A stretch of DNA of 64,000 nt from NCBI GenBank assembly GCA_922989275.2, contig OV277856.1:81797038-81861037 (forward strand). Direction: 5' to 3'. This DNA comes from Gari tellinella (lineage: Eukaryota; Mollusca; Bivalvia; Cardiida; Psammobiidae). The translations under genes and the position numbers were made by a program. Shown piece by piece: positions 54,066 through 64,000 of the stretch; the first letter of the stretch is position 1; the number at the start of each line of letters is the position of its first letter. The notes below the pieces were generated by a model. That model saw only the letters and a program-made list of their open reading frames with translations, was not told the origin of the DNA and made no database searches.

Positions 54066-54847
54066 AGCTCACCTGGCACGAAGTGCCAAGGAGAGCTTTT
54101 AGGATCGCTGGATGTCCGTCGTCCGTCGGTCCGTCTGTCTGTTCACAATTGTTCGTTAACACTCTTCCGGCTACAAATCTCATTGGATCTTCATGAAACT
54201 TGATCACAATGTTTGTCTAGTAGAAATCTAGGCCAAGTTTGAATGTGGGTCATGTTGGGTCAAAAACTAGGTCACTAGGTCAAATCATAGAAAAACCTTG
54301 TTAACACTCTAGAGGCTACAAATCTCATTGAATCTTGATGAAACTTGGTCAGAATGTTTGTGTCATTGATATCTAGGTCAAGTTTGAATATGGGTCATGT
54401 TTGATCAAAAACTAGGTCACTAGGTCAAATCATAGAAAAACCTTGTTAACACTCTAGAGGCTACAAATCTCACTGGATCTTGATGAAAATAAGTCAGAAT
54501 GTTTGTGTCGTTGATATTTAGGTCAAGTTCAAATATGGGCCATGTCCGGTCAAAAACTAGGTCAATAAGGTTAAATCATAGAAAAATCTTTTTAACACTC
54601 TAGAGGCTACAAATCTCATTGGATCTTGATGAAACTTAGTCAGAATGTTTGTCTCATTTATATATAGGTCTAGTTTGAATATGGGTCATGTCCGGTCAAA
54701 AACTAGGTCACTAGGTCAAATCATAGGAACATCTTGTTTACCCTCTAAAGGTTGATTGTGGGTCATGTCCAGTCATAATCTAGGTCACTATAGGTCAAGT
54801 TTGCCATGGTGTACCAGGTGAGCGATTTAGGGCCATAGTGGCCCTTG
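54066..54847 (+). mobile_element. AGCTCACCTGGCA element with ~145-bp internal tandem repeats
   Basis: Starts AGCTCACCTGGCACGAAGTG (with a small GGCAC..GTGCC hairpin) and ends CAGGTGAGCGATTTAGGGCC then ATAGTGGCCC hairpin and TTGTTT. Four imperfect internal units begin GGCTACAAATCTCATTGGATC-like at about 54169, 54312, 54461 and 54605. This architecture (short terminal hairpins, internal tandem repeats) recalls the bivalve pearl/Helentron-associated type, but that is inference. Confidence 0.65.
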
Positions 54848-55009
54848 TTTTGTATAATCAATGATTAATCGAAGTGGTTTGTCCAATTACATGTATATAT
54901 GTTGATCGATAATGAAAATCAGTTGATTATGAAACCCTTTGATGAGGACATAATTATTATGCAAGAAAAAAACAATGACAAGCCTTGAAAATTGAAAATT
55001 CTGCATTAA

Positions 55010-55545
55010 AGGGACTCGCAACCGGATGGTGTACTTGTCAAAATAAAATAAAATACTCAAATAAAAGCAAATTTGTGGCATTTTTTGGCTTCTGACATTA
55101 AAAAAATATGATCAGTCCAAAAAAAGTCTCAAGAATCGTCACCGAATCTTAGATTTTTAGATATTTTCCATCGTTTTTCTATACCGACTAGTAGACGGTA
55201 TAGTTGTTGTTGTTGCTTCTCTACACGGGCTCAGACATAAACACGAGCCGAATTACGCAGTTGTATGCACTTTCGATGGCTACACATTGAAATACGTTAA
55301 ATCGATCCGAGATAAACGGATAGTTCCGTGGTCCATTGGTCTAAGCGGTTTCCCTATTTTGCCTTCTGTCCGCCAATGCCGGGCCCCGGGTTCGAATCCC
55401 ACCAGAGACCAATATTTTTTTTTATTGAAATACATTTTTTTAAACAGAATTTCTTATCCTAAACTAATTCTTTACCATTTATATAAGCGTTTGACACATA
55501 TTTACAAATTACTATTTTTAATGCACCATCTGGTTGCGAGTCGCT
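55010..55545 (+). mobile_element. TTAA-flanked element with a tRNA-like insert
   Basis: Ends AGGGACTCGCAACCGGATGG and, reverse complemented, AGCGACTCGCAACCAGATGG; TTAA at 55006-55009 and 55546-55549. The interior contains the tRNA-like sequence at 55323-55411. A related end is at 26620-26643. Confidence 0.65.
55323..55411 (+). repeat. tRNA-like sequence (class II, Ser/Leu-like), SINE head
   Basis: A-box-like TGGTCCATTGGTCTAAGCGG, a long variable region and a perfect B box GGTTCGAATCC, then a T run. The acceptor stem is poorly paired (3' side CAGAGACC against AGTTCC), which argues against a working tRNA. Confidence 0.45.
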
Positions 55546-55559
55546 TTAAACAATAAACA

Positions 55560-56930
55560 GCTAATATTGTGTTAACCGGCCACTTAAAGTGTATTAGTAG
55601 CAGTTTTTGATACAGGTTATAGCTTACTTAATACAGGACAAAGGTAAAGCAGATGGCCAACAGGTTTGTTTATTGAAGTATTTTGATAAAGGTTGTGATT
55701 TAATCCTTTTACTCCATCTATATGCCTATTTACACATTAACTTCATTTCTCCACTGGAGAAAATAGTTACATTTTATACAGAAATATTATTTCATGTGCA
55801 ATATTTCCAATATCCTAGCAGATGGAAGCTGAAAGCAGTTTATATATGTTGATTATACTTTGGTACCACCAGTGTTTAGACCTCAGGATCCATTAACAAG
55901 AAAGTGTATTTCAGGACATACTTAAAAAAAAACCCTGAAAAACTGAAAAATGTGTAAAAAATCAGTATAATGTGACTTGGAAAAATTAAAAAATTGACAA
56001 TTCAGTATAATGTGACAACTTGGCAATACCTCAGTTACCATTTTCAACACTTTCTGAGAGCCTGCTTGCACTTCTTCTAAAGCGACCTAGTGTTAGCAAA
56101 GAAATCTGATGGAATGATTGGACAAGTTGGAAGATTAGCATCTACTGCTGCTCTGTTTTGTTGCAGTTGACAGAGGTAGGGAATTTGAATTTGAAGCTAC
56201 AGACAAAAAATATGCTATTCGCTAACTTTGGTGATTGTTTATGGCAATGTATTGAACTGTTGATTAAATACACATATCTGGTATTATCTTTTGGCCGTGA
56301 TGTCCTAATCTGTCAGTTTCTGCACCAATCTATATAAAATGCCAGGAATTGAAATTGATAACAGCACTGACTTACTCTACAGTCAACACAACTTCAAATC
56401 AGGAGAATTGCTGCTATGTAGAGACCTATAATAAACACATCAACCTGTTTTTGTGTAATTGGACAAGAGAGATAGCCTATCCCTTCAGAAGCATGCATTT
56501 AGTAACTTATTATGTAAATATCACTATGATGAGTTCTTTGCTGTGTGTTTTTGCTTGGATGATTCCGCCCAAAGAGAAATGAATTCAACAACACCGGCAG
56601 AGGACAAAATAATTGGATGAATGACAAAAAATGGATAAAACTGATGACATCAGTTTAACAAATTATAATGAGACAAGTGGACCAAGGAGGATAAAGTAAA
56701 GGAATTGAGACAATGGACACTTAAAGCTGCTGTCAAGACATTGTTTTGTTATCATATTATGAACATTCTCAAAATGGCATTGTCAGTAAACTGTCTGTAA
56801 ACTACACTAGACAGATCTGACAATGCATGATATGATATCAGATTCTTCATCACATCATATAGAAAGATAAAAGTATATCTTGAACTGATATCTTGGCAAT
56901 GACCAATTGATACTTTCTATGCACCCAGAA
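55560..56930. other. AT-rich stretch without recognised gene
   Basis: Weak ORFs only. An AAAATTG/CAGTATAATGTGAC direct repeat lies at about 55967-56010. No MITE hairpins in this part, unlike the left two thirds of the window. Confidence 0.3.
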
Positions 56931-56939
56931 TCTATGATT

Positions 56940-57545
56940 CGCCGGCATATACTAACGGAAAAACAAACAAACAAACAGACATGACAAAAACTGTAATATC
57001 GTTTTTGTCCTGTTTGTTTGTTTGTCCATCTGTCTGTCTGTCTGTGCCAAAAACCTTAACCTTAGCTATATCTCTTGCATTATTGCACACGTGCCTTTTA
57101 TACTTGGCATATGTCTTCCCAGTGGCAAGACCTTTCCAACCATACAAACCTTTTAGAACTTGACCTACTTTTGTAAAAATCTTTAAATGTCTATAACATG
57201 TAAACCCTTAGGCCTAGGGCTTTCATTTTTTCGTATGTATATTTCTTGAATCAAGACCTTTGCAACCATACAACGCTATTTGACCATGTGACCTTGACCT
57301 GGACCTTTGACCTATTTAATCAAAATTTAACCAAAAACCTTAACCTTGGCTATAACTCTTGATTTATGCAACTGGGCCTCTTAACTTGGCAATGTCTTCC
57401 CTGAGTCAAGACCTTTCTAACCACACAACTCTCTTTGACCTTGTGACCTCGACCTTTCACTTACTTTTGTAAAAATCTTTAAATGTCTATAACATTTGAA
57501 CCAGTAGCCTAGGCCTAGGACTTTCATATTTTGCATTCGTGTATC
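56940..57545 (+). repeat. GACCTTGACC-type element, two ~290-bp units
   Basis: Starts with an (AAAC)n / (GTTT)n plus (CTGT)n inverted microsatellite at about 56957-57043. CCAAAAACCTTAACCTT occurs at 57048 and 57333, and TTTTGTAAAAATCTTTAAAT at about 57170 and 57468. ORFs here are repeat translation. Confidence 0.6.
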
Positions 57546-58290
57546 TGGGACACAGTCTTTTTTTATCGAAAAAATATGATTGAACTGTTTTGGATAATTA
57601 CCCAATTTGGCAAACTGTTTTATTTTCATTTCCAACATCTCACATAACCTTAAAAAGTCAATGTCTTTCATTAATATCCATTTTGCTATGCTCTTGCTTT
57701 AATGAGTAACATTCAAAAGAGCAAATCACAGCTTATTGAACAACAATTTGACCTAGCAGAAGACACTTTACATGGGAAATAATAGTGTTTGGCATTATTA
57801 TTCAAATTAAAAGGAGGTACATTTGTAATAGAAAAAATTAGCTTGGGGAAAAATAGTTCCTAAAAGTTATAATTCACTGAAGATTATAACAGTATAATAT
57901 ACTGAGAAAACTCTATAATTCACTGCTTAGCATAAAAAAAGTTAAATTTCAAAGCTCTATATCTTTTAAAGTAATATCAACTCCAGTTTTGTTTGTGATT
58001 GTAAAGGCTCATATGTTCACCAATGTATTCCAGTAAAACCATACAGATTGAATGACACATGCACTTAAGGTTCATTCTTATTTCAAATCAAAGAGAGGTA
58101 ATTTTGTATTATAAGACTTTCTAGTCTTGATAACACCTTGAATATTGCAATGAACGATTGTCTAATGTGATTTTATTTCCTTTAAGAAATAAAAATAGCT
58201 CCTGAATATGAGCACCATTGTTTTTCTTCTATGAAAAACATTTCTAATCAAAAATGCTCTTTTCAGACGAAAGAGTTTTAGACCTTTGCT
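57546..58290. other. AT-rich stretch without recognised gene
   Basis: No domain, exon or repeat family recognised. Confidence 0.3.
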
Positions 58291-58293
58291 TTT

Positions 58294-59462
58294 AGCTCAC
58301 CTGGCACAAAGTGCCAATGTGAAGTATTTTTAACGTCACGTGTCCGTCGTCAACAATTTCTTTAAACCACACCTCCTCCTAAACTACTGAATGGATTTTA
58401 ACCAAACTTGTCAGGAATGATCCTTATATAGTCCTCTTTGAAAGTTTTTCCGATCCGTTGCAAATTTACATAGAGTTATATAGTGAAATCTTCAAACCTC
58501 TTCTACTCTGAAACTAATATGGCTAGAGCTTTGATATTTGGCATGGTGTAACTTCTGGAGGTACTTTACCAATATTGTCCAAATGGTGCCGTTCCGTTGC
58601 ATAACTTGGTCATGGGAGCTAAAAATAGATTTTTTCAATAAAAACTTAAACAATCTTCTTGTCTGAAACCACATACCCTGAGCTTAGATAGTTTGCACAA
58701 AGCATCATCTTCAGGTCCTCTATCAAGTTTGTTCAAATTATGTCCCTTGGGTCAAAAATGGCCCCGCCCCAGGGGTCACAAATTTACATTGAGTTATATT
58801 GTGAAATCTTCAAACCTCTTTTCCACTGAAACTAATATGGCTAGAGCTTTGCTATTTGGCATAGTTTAACTTGTAGATATTCACTCTACCAATATTGTTC
58901 AAATGGTTCCAGTCCGCTGCATATCTAGGTCACTGGAGCTATAAATAGATTTTTTCAATAAAAACTTAAAAAAAATCTTCTTGTCTGAAACCACAGTACA
59001 CTGAGCTTAGATATTTTGCACAAAGCATCATCTTCAGGTCCTCTATCAAGATTGTTCAAATTATGTCCCTGGGGTCAGAAATGGCCCCGTTCCGGGGTCA
59101 CAAATTTACATAGAGATATAGACTGAAATCTACAAACCTCTTCTTCACTGAAACTAAATAGCTAGAACTTTGATATTTGACATGGTGTAACTTCTAGAGG
59201 TACTTTATCAATATTGTTCAAATGGTTCCGGTCCATTGCATATCTAGGTCACAGGAGCTAAAAATAGATTTGTTCAATAAAAACTTTTAAAAATCTTCTT
59301 GTCTGAAACCACAGTACCCTGAGCTAAGATAGTTTGCACTCAGCATCATCCAATCAGCAATTGGCACAATAGTATTGTCATAATTTCTCAGCTTTCCAAG
59401 GTATGTTACATTTACATCAACGGTTTCCAGGTGAGCGATTTAGGGCCGTATACGGCTCTTGT
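58294..59462 (+). mobile_element. Second AGCTCACCTGGCA element, ~318-bp internal repeats
   Basis: Starts AGCTCACCTGGCACAAAGTG and ends CAGGTGAGCGATTTAGGGCC with a GGCCGTATACGGC hairpin. About three internal units (TCAAACCTCTTCT-like at about 58492, 58812, 59130). The terminal sequences match the element at 54066, but the internal unit is unrelated. Confidence 0.65.
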
Positions 59463-59726
59463 CACTACAATTTGCCAGTTATTTAGCCACAATGAGATCG
59501 ATGTCATGTCGTCTGCAACTTTCTATAAAGCAAAAAATAAATGCAGTATTTATGTGACGCTGATAATTTAGAATACAACAGTGGGTACTTTCTTTTTTGG
59601 CTGAGTATATGAGTCAATATTTTTTTTTGTAACAATTCTGATGTCAAGGATGAGATTATTTTTATATTCTCTCTGAGGTTAATGGCTTACACTATAGCAC
59701 CATGCATGTCTATAATGTGGAAATAT

Positions 59727-61715
59727 GTTACATAAGGGGCTTAAATGTACCCAGGTTGTAGAGGTGTGGCGTATATTTAACACCATTGCAAAACTATTTC
59801 CTTGATGTAACAATCCTTTAAACAAGTACAATGTCATTAAATGAATCAAAACAATTTTATTAGGTGTTTCATCACAATAAATAGCATCTAATAGATTTCC
59901 TTAATAGTAAATTTTGCAAATTATATCAGCTGATTTTATTTTCCGATCATGTACGGTTTGCGCCTAAAAAACTGTCATAATTGACATTTTGTTTTCACAC
60001 TGACAAAACATTCAGAACTTGAACATGATTCCTCTGATATTCCATGCTGTAGTATAATAAATACAATCATTTAGAGCAAAAGTTACACCAAACTGCCATT
60101 GCCTGTGAATTTTATTTGTTAAAAAGAAGATGGTTACATCAAGGAATCTGCAGCTACAGCAATGTTACATTAAGGAAAATACAAAGATATATCAAACGTC
60201 AAAAGTTTGATAAACATTAACAAACTGTAAATAAAACAATTAAACATTTTATTACACTGATTAGCCATTGCTTACTTAGTATCAAAACTAGGGTTATTTG
60301 AAAGTTATTCCATATTATTTGCAACAGGCTGTTACAGTAAAGAAGCAACTATGTTACATTAAGGAAATAAATGACTTCTGATTCATAAACCTTAAAGAAG
60401 AGTTTGAATGCCAACTTAGTATACATGTAGTCTCTTCAAGTATAAATGCTTTACTATGACATTCATTTCGGGAACTAAAATACCTATGCAACTATAATTT
60501 TACATTCCTGTTACATCACTGAATTTATATTGTAACAGCGAGGATTACAATATCAGTGTGTACTTGATTTGCCAATTTCTAAATGAAAACGGATGCATGA
60601 TATATCCAACAATGAGCAGATTACATGAATCAGGATTTCCTGTCTAGTTTGCACTTATTTTTAAAGACTTGGGGTTACTGTAGCTTATAAGAATCAACAA
60701 ATAGTATAAATGTTTTACAGAAAATATATAGATATATTAATTATTTGATGTAACACAAATTAGGCTCTGAAATAAAGGCTTACAATACAAAATTTATGCC
60801 ATATGTTTAGTTTCTTGTAAAAAATAAATGGAAAAGTTTAGGTATTTACTAATCCAACATAAAAATGAAAATATTGAACTGTTTTGCAATTTGTTTTCCT
60901 TTATGTAACATTGTAACTTTCCTTTATGTAACAATATATTTTCCTTGATGTAACAGCTAAGGAAAATAGCAAAGTTTTAGGAAGAATATGTAATGATTTC
61001 CATAATAATAACTGTTGAAATAATGTCTACCAACTTCAAAAAGTGAATTTTAAAATTCTGTATAAAGTTTTCCTATTTTATTAATATCTTACAGCTGTTT
61101 TCCTTCATGTAACGAAACACCTCCTTGATGTAACATACGCTTAACAGGATTTGTCCGGTGACTAATACTAGTAAGCAAAAGCAGCTTTTTTTTCTTTCAT
61201 CACATGCTACCCCTTATAAAAAGTATTCATTTCAATGTAAAATACCTGTTTACTTGGAAGATATTTTCTTTTATTAATTTTTGGTCTCTGGTTTCCTTGA
61301 AATAACGGTGTCTGGTCCTTTATGTAACAATTTCACTGTTACATCAAGGATCGTTACACCAAGGATGTATTTCACCTAAATGACATTCTAACCATACTAA
61401 TTTACACTAAATACTGGAACCTTATGACACAATTTATCATATCTCAAATGCATACATTTTGTGCAAAAAGAGAATAATGATTATTGCAGTCAAAGGCAGA
61501 ATAATACATCGTTACATCAAGGAAGTGTTCAAAATGTATGGTACCAGCCTCAGTACTAAAATGGTCAGTGATTCCTTATTTCAAATCACGATCTTACAAA
61601 GTCTTTCTGCCATTGTTGCCTCAATGTTCACTCTTCAAAATGGAGATGTTTTGCTATAAATACCTAAGGAAAGCAACTCTGTACTTAACTATAATTGGCA
61701 ATTGTTACATCACTG
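59727..61715. repeat. Dispersed TTCCTTGATGTAAC motif field
   Basis: About 17 copies of TTCCTT(G/T)ATGTAAC or its complement GTTACATCAAGGAA, in both orientations, spread over 2 kb at irregular spacing (e.g. 59798, 60133, 60164, 60353, 60896, 60941, 61112, 61338, 61510). The DNA between them is unique-looking and AT-rich. No ORF of note. Confidence 0.65.
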
Positions 61716-61719
61716 AACA

Positions 61720-63680
61720 GGATTCCAGGTACAGTGATTAACAATGAAAAAAAGTATTTAAACTGAGGAATTCCCACAATTTTATGGTTTATATGAAGTC
61801 AGATATAGTTAAAGTTACCTATATTGGCACACTACTGAAATATTTCAGATATTTCATAGAAAGTCTATTGATTAAATCAAAATAACTACTTTAGGGACAC
61901 TGCAAAACTGACTTTTCAGCTGTTTCAATGTCAAATAATTAAAAGATTCTGCATATCTCTTGCACTTTTTTTGATAAAATGTGAATATAAACACGTAAGT
62001 ATTAGTTTAAGATGACAATTATCCCTTGTCCGAGTATGATCTTTCAAAAATTTACAAGGACATGATTTTGTTACATAAAAAAATATTGACTCACAGAGGT
62101 GTAGATAAGGCGCGTATCTGCGTATTTACGCAATTAAAATTGGTGAAATACGCAATTATTTCAAAACTAACGGGTGACAGTACGCAACAAAAACAAAAGA
62201 AAACCCAATTATTTAAAAGTGAGTGCGTAACAAACAAACTAATACTCAATTGTTTTTCAATTTCATCGGGTATCAACTTAACTTTCACTTTAGTTGAGCG
62301 TGTGTAAACAAAACTTGCATATAGAACTGTGTTCGATAAACGCCGAACATATTCGAAACGGGATGACGTAAAGTGCACCTGTTACAGCATCTCGATTCTA
62401 AATTTAACGGAAATCATAGAGGGAGTTCGAATGAGTTGCCATGAAAACAAGTTATCAACGCACCATCGAAACGGTTCAAAACAGTGTGCTCGCCCGTGCG
62501 TGTTATTATCAAGATTGTCAATTTACCAGTGCTAAGAGATAAGCAATTACGTAATCTTAAATAAACAATGTCCACATCCAACGCTATTTTCCCGTTGTAA
62601 TAAGCAGTCAGAGAACTGCCACATTAGGAGTGACTTCGTATACTTAAATTTGGCTTTCTCTAGCTACTGTTTTTATGGTTTTGCTTTTCTGTTCAATAAA
62701 GTGTTAACAGCCATGATTGTTTTACCTAGAAAGATATCACCCACAAATCACCTGTGATAGTGACGTATATTTCATGTGACTTAATCTTGAGGGTGTGTCC
62801 GAGATTCCGCGTTTCATTGGTTGATGAATTAAGACAAAGGAATTATTTTCCCGCCTTTTACGAGCTGTACCGAACACTAACGAATCAATGACCACTGCGC
62901 GGCATTAGCTCATTGCATAAATTATTTTCCGTCGCACAAATTTTAGGGAATACCTACTAGATCTATCTTTAGAACGGATTTCCGAAAATCTTTAATTGGC
63001 AATAATGAAGCACATTTCTCAGGAATCGTTCTATATAAGTATTTAGATTTATGATTTTGACGTCTTTTTCATTTCTGTGAGAATTTATGCACAAGCTTTC
63101 TGAATCTGAATCTGAATGTATACGTCGTAGACACCAAAAATGGCTTTCAAACGACGGGGAGAGTGCGCATGGCTAAATTATTCCAAATTTCTGAGCTTCA
63201 TGCGGAAGCTAGATACTGAGTCCGCGTTCACAACAGAGTCACTCAATTCGTTCCACTCTTTCTGTTTATTTGACATTGGAATAGGGAAGCTGTCGATAGT
63301 TTCGTATATCGGAGTAGAGCATTTAAAATCGGATCGTGTGTCTGGAAACTATTTTTAGCGCTACTTTCACTATCTAACTACACTCAATATGTCAATCAAC
63401 CCCCTGGTGTGTGTTACGAAATGAACAAAAACATGCATTCTTTCACTAACGCTGACTAATGTTTGCTTGCGCACTAATGTGCTTACATCAAAATACGCGG
63501 AATGCGCTGGAATTCAAGGTGATTATCATGTATATTTTGATTGTAACTTCGTTTTACCGACAGCTTGTTCAAACTTTCAGCAGCATATGAAAGCATCTAT
63601 ACATACATGCATATATACTTCCGTGGTTTAAAGATGCTGAGGATTCGTTTTGATGTTCGGTGATATTAAAACGAGGGGAA
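61720..63680. other. Unique-looking stretch without recognised gene
   Basis: ORFs of 60-95 codons occur but have no recognisable domain or splice-bounded structure. No MITE hairpins. Upstream parts of a gene cannot be excluded near 62790-63360, where GC content rises slightly. Confidence 0.3.
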
Positions 63681-63684
63681 ACAA

Positions 63685-63815
63685 TACTTCATTAAGGATA
63701 TATTTGTTACTTTGTCCGTGAATTCGGACACTCTCTAAAATAATTTATTATGTATTCAGACAGCAAAACATACAGTATAATTGTTATTTGTGTCCGAACT
63801 GTTCGAGTAAATACG
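63685..63815 (-). mobile_element. CCGTATTTAC-ended repeat, also in the tandem units
   Basis: GTGTCCGAACTGTTCGAGTA then AATACGGTA, with GAATTCGGACAC upstream. It matches, inverted, 30597-30750 and 36250-36405 (TACCGTATTTACCC, ACAGTTCGGACAC, GTGTCCGAAGAC). Confidence 0.6.
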
Positions 63816-63849
63816 GTAGGAATTCCTCCAAGTTTATTTTCCTACAGTA

Positions 63850-64000
63850 GTACTAGGCCTACCAAATTGTATTACAAACCATGGGGTTCTGGACTTTGGA
63901 TACCCAATCGAATTAGAAACCATGGGGTTGTGGTCAATGTAATACCCAATGCTTTTTTCAAAAACCCAATTCATTTAAAATCCATGGAGTAATACCCAAT
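63850..64000 (+). repeat. ATACCCAAT/CCATGGGG motif array at the window edge
   Basis: Repeated AACCATGGGGTT, AATACCCAAT and AAAACCCAATT at irregular spacing; continues past the window. Confidence 0.5.

Noticed and set aside
56981..57163. ORFs with VCPSVCLSV-type peptides
   Set aside because: They are translations of GTTT and CTGT microsatellites.
1528..57430. TCAAGGTCA/GACCTTGACC words as nuclear-receptor response elements
   Set aside because: They occur where the bivalve-type tandem repeats occur (1528, 14590, 15480, 57290), so repeat ancestry explains them; no promoter context was seen.
61459..62535. Cluster of short ORFs at the right end of the window
   Set aside because: Overlap on both strands with no recognisable motif or splice structure; likely chance in AT-rich DNA.

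Overview
The window looks like nuclear DNA of a marine bivalve, perhaps a venerid-type clam; the species is inferred, not shown. It is AT-rich with very low coding density. Exons are small with GT-AG borders, there is an intact metazoan U2 snRNA, and the space between is packed with families I associate with bivalves: elements opening AGCTCACCTGGCACGAAGTG, GACCTTGACC-rich tandem repeats and many short hairpin MITEs.

Host genes. One coiled-coil exon resembling Bre1 (RNF20/RNF40) lies on the minus strand at 350-478. A U2 snRNA lies at 18502-18692. The main gene is on the plus strand at 42100-50219. Seven exons join in one consistent reading frame: a C2/MNNL-like segment, a six-cysteine DSL-like domain, a Thr/Ser-rich stalk, a possible SEA-like module, a transmembrane helix and a short basic tail ending in a stop. 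It reads like a Notch-ligand relative whose EGF repeats are replaced by a mucin-like stalk. Its first exons were not found.

Layout. 1-5.4 kb: Bre1 exon, MITEs, a tRNA-like SINE and a transposon-type exon. 5.4-6.4 kb: a palindrome array and GC-rich CCGTACGG repeats. 5.85-14.37 kb: segmental copy A, which carries only the last three exons of the main gene and a 2.9 kb transposon. 14.4-29.7 kb: LINE tail, MITEs, U2, a hAT element with its 8-bp target duplication, and a foldback. 29.7-41.6 kb: two tandem ~5.65 kb units, each with a dead pogo/Tigger-like transposase; unit 2 also has a LINE tail inserted. 42.1-50.2 kb: the DSL gene, its 3' half being segmental copy B (46.28-51.66 kb). 51.7-64 kb: MITEs, tandem-repeat elements and a dispersed-motif array; no recognisable gene.

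Main points. (1) The same central hairpins occur inside MITEs with unrelated terminal repeats and target sites (TA, TTAA, ~8 bp), which suggests modular exchange of an internal hairpin cassette. (2) Copies A and B give a natural before/after pair: B carries TACATGTA, a Tc1/mariner-type excision scar, exactly where A still has the element. (3) The DSL gene lacks EGF repeats. Both large duplications could be partly uncollapsed haplotypes in the assembly, so long-read spanning is the first check.
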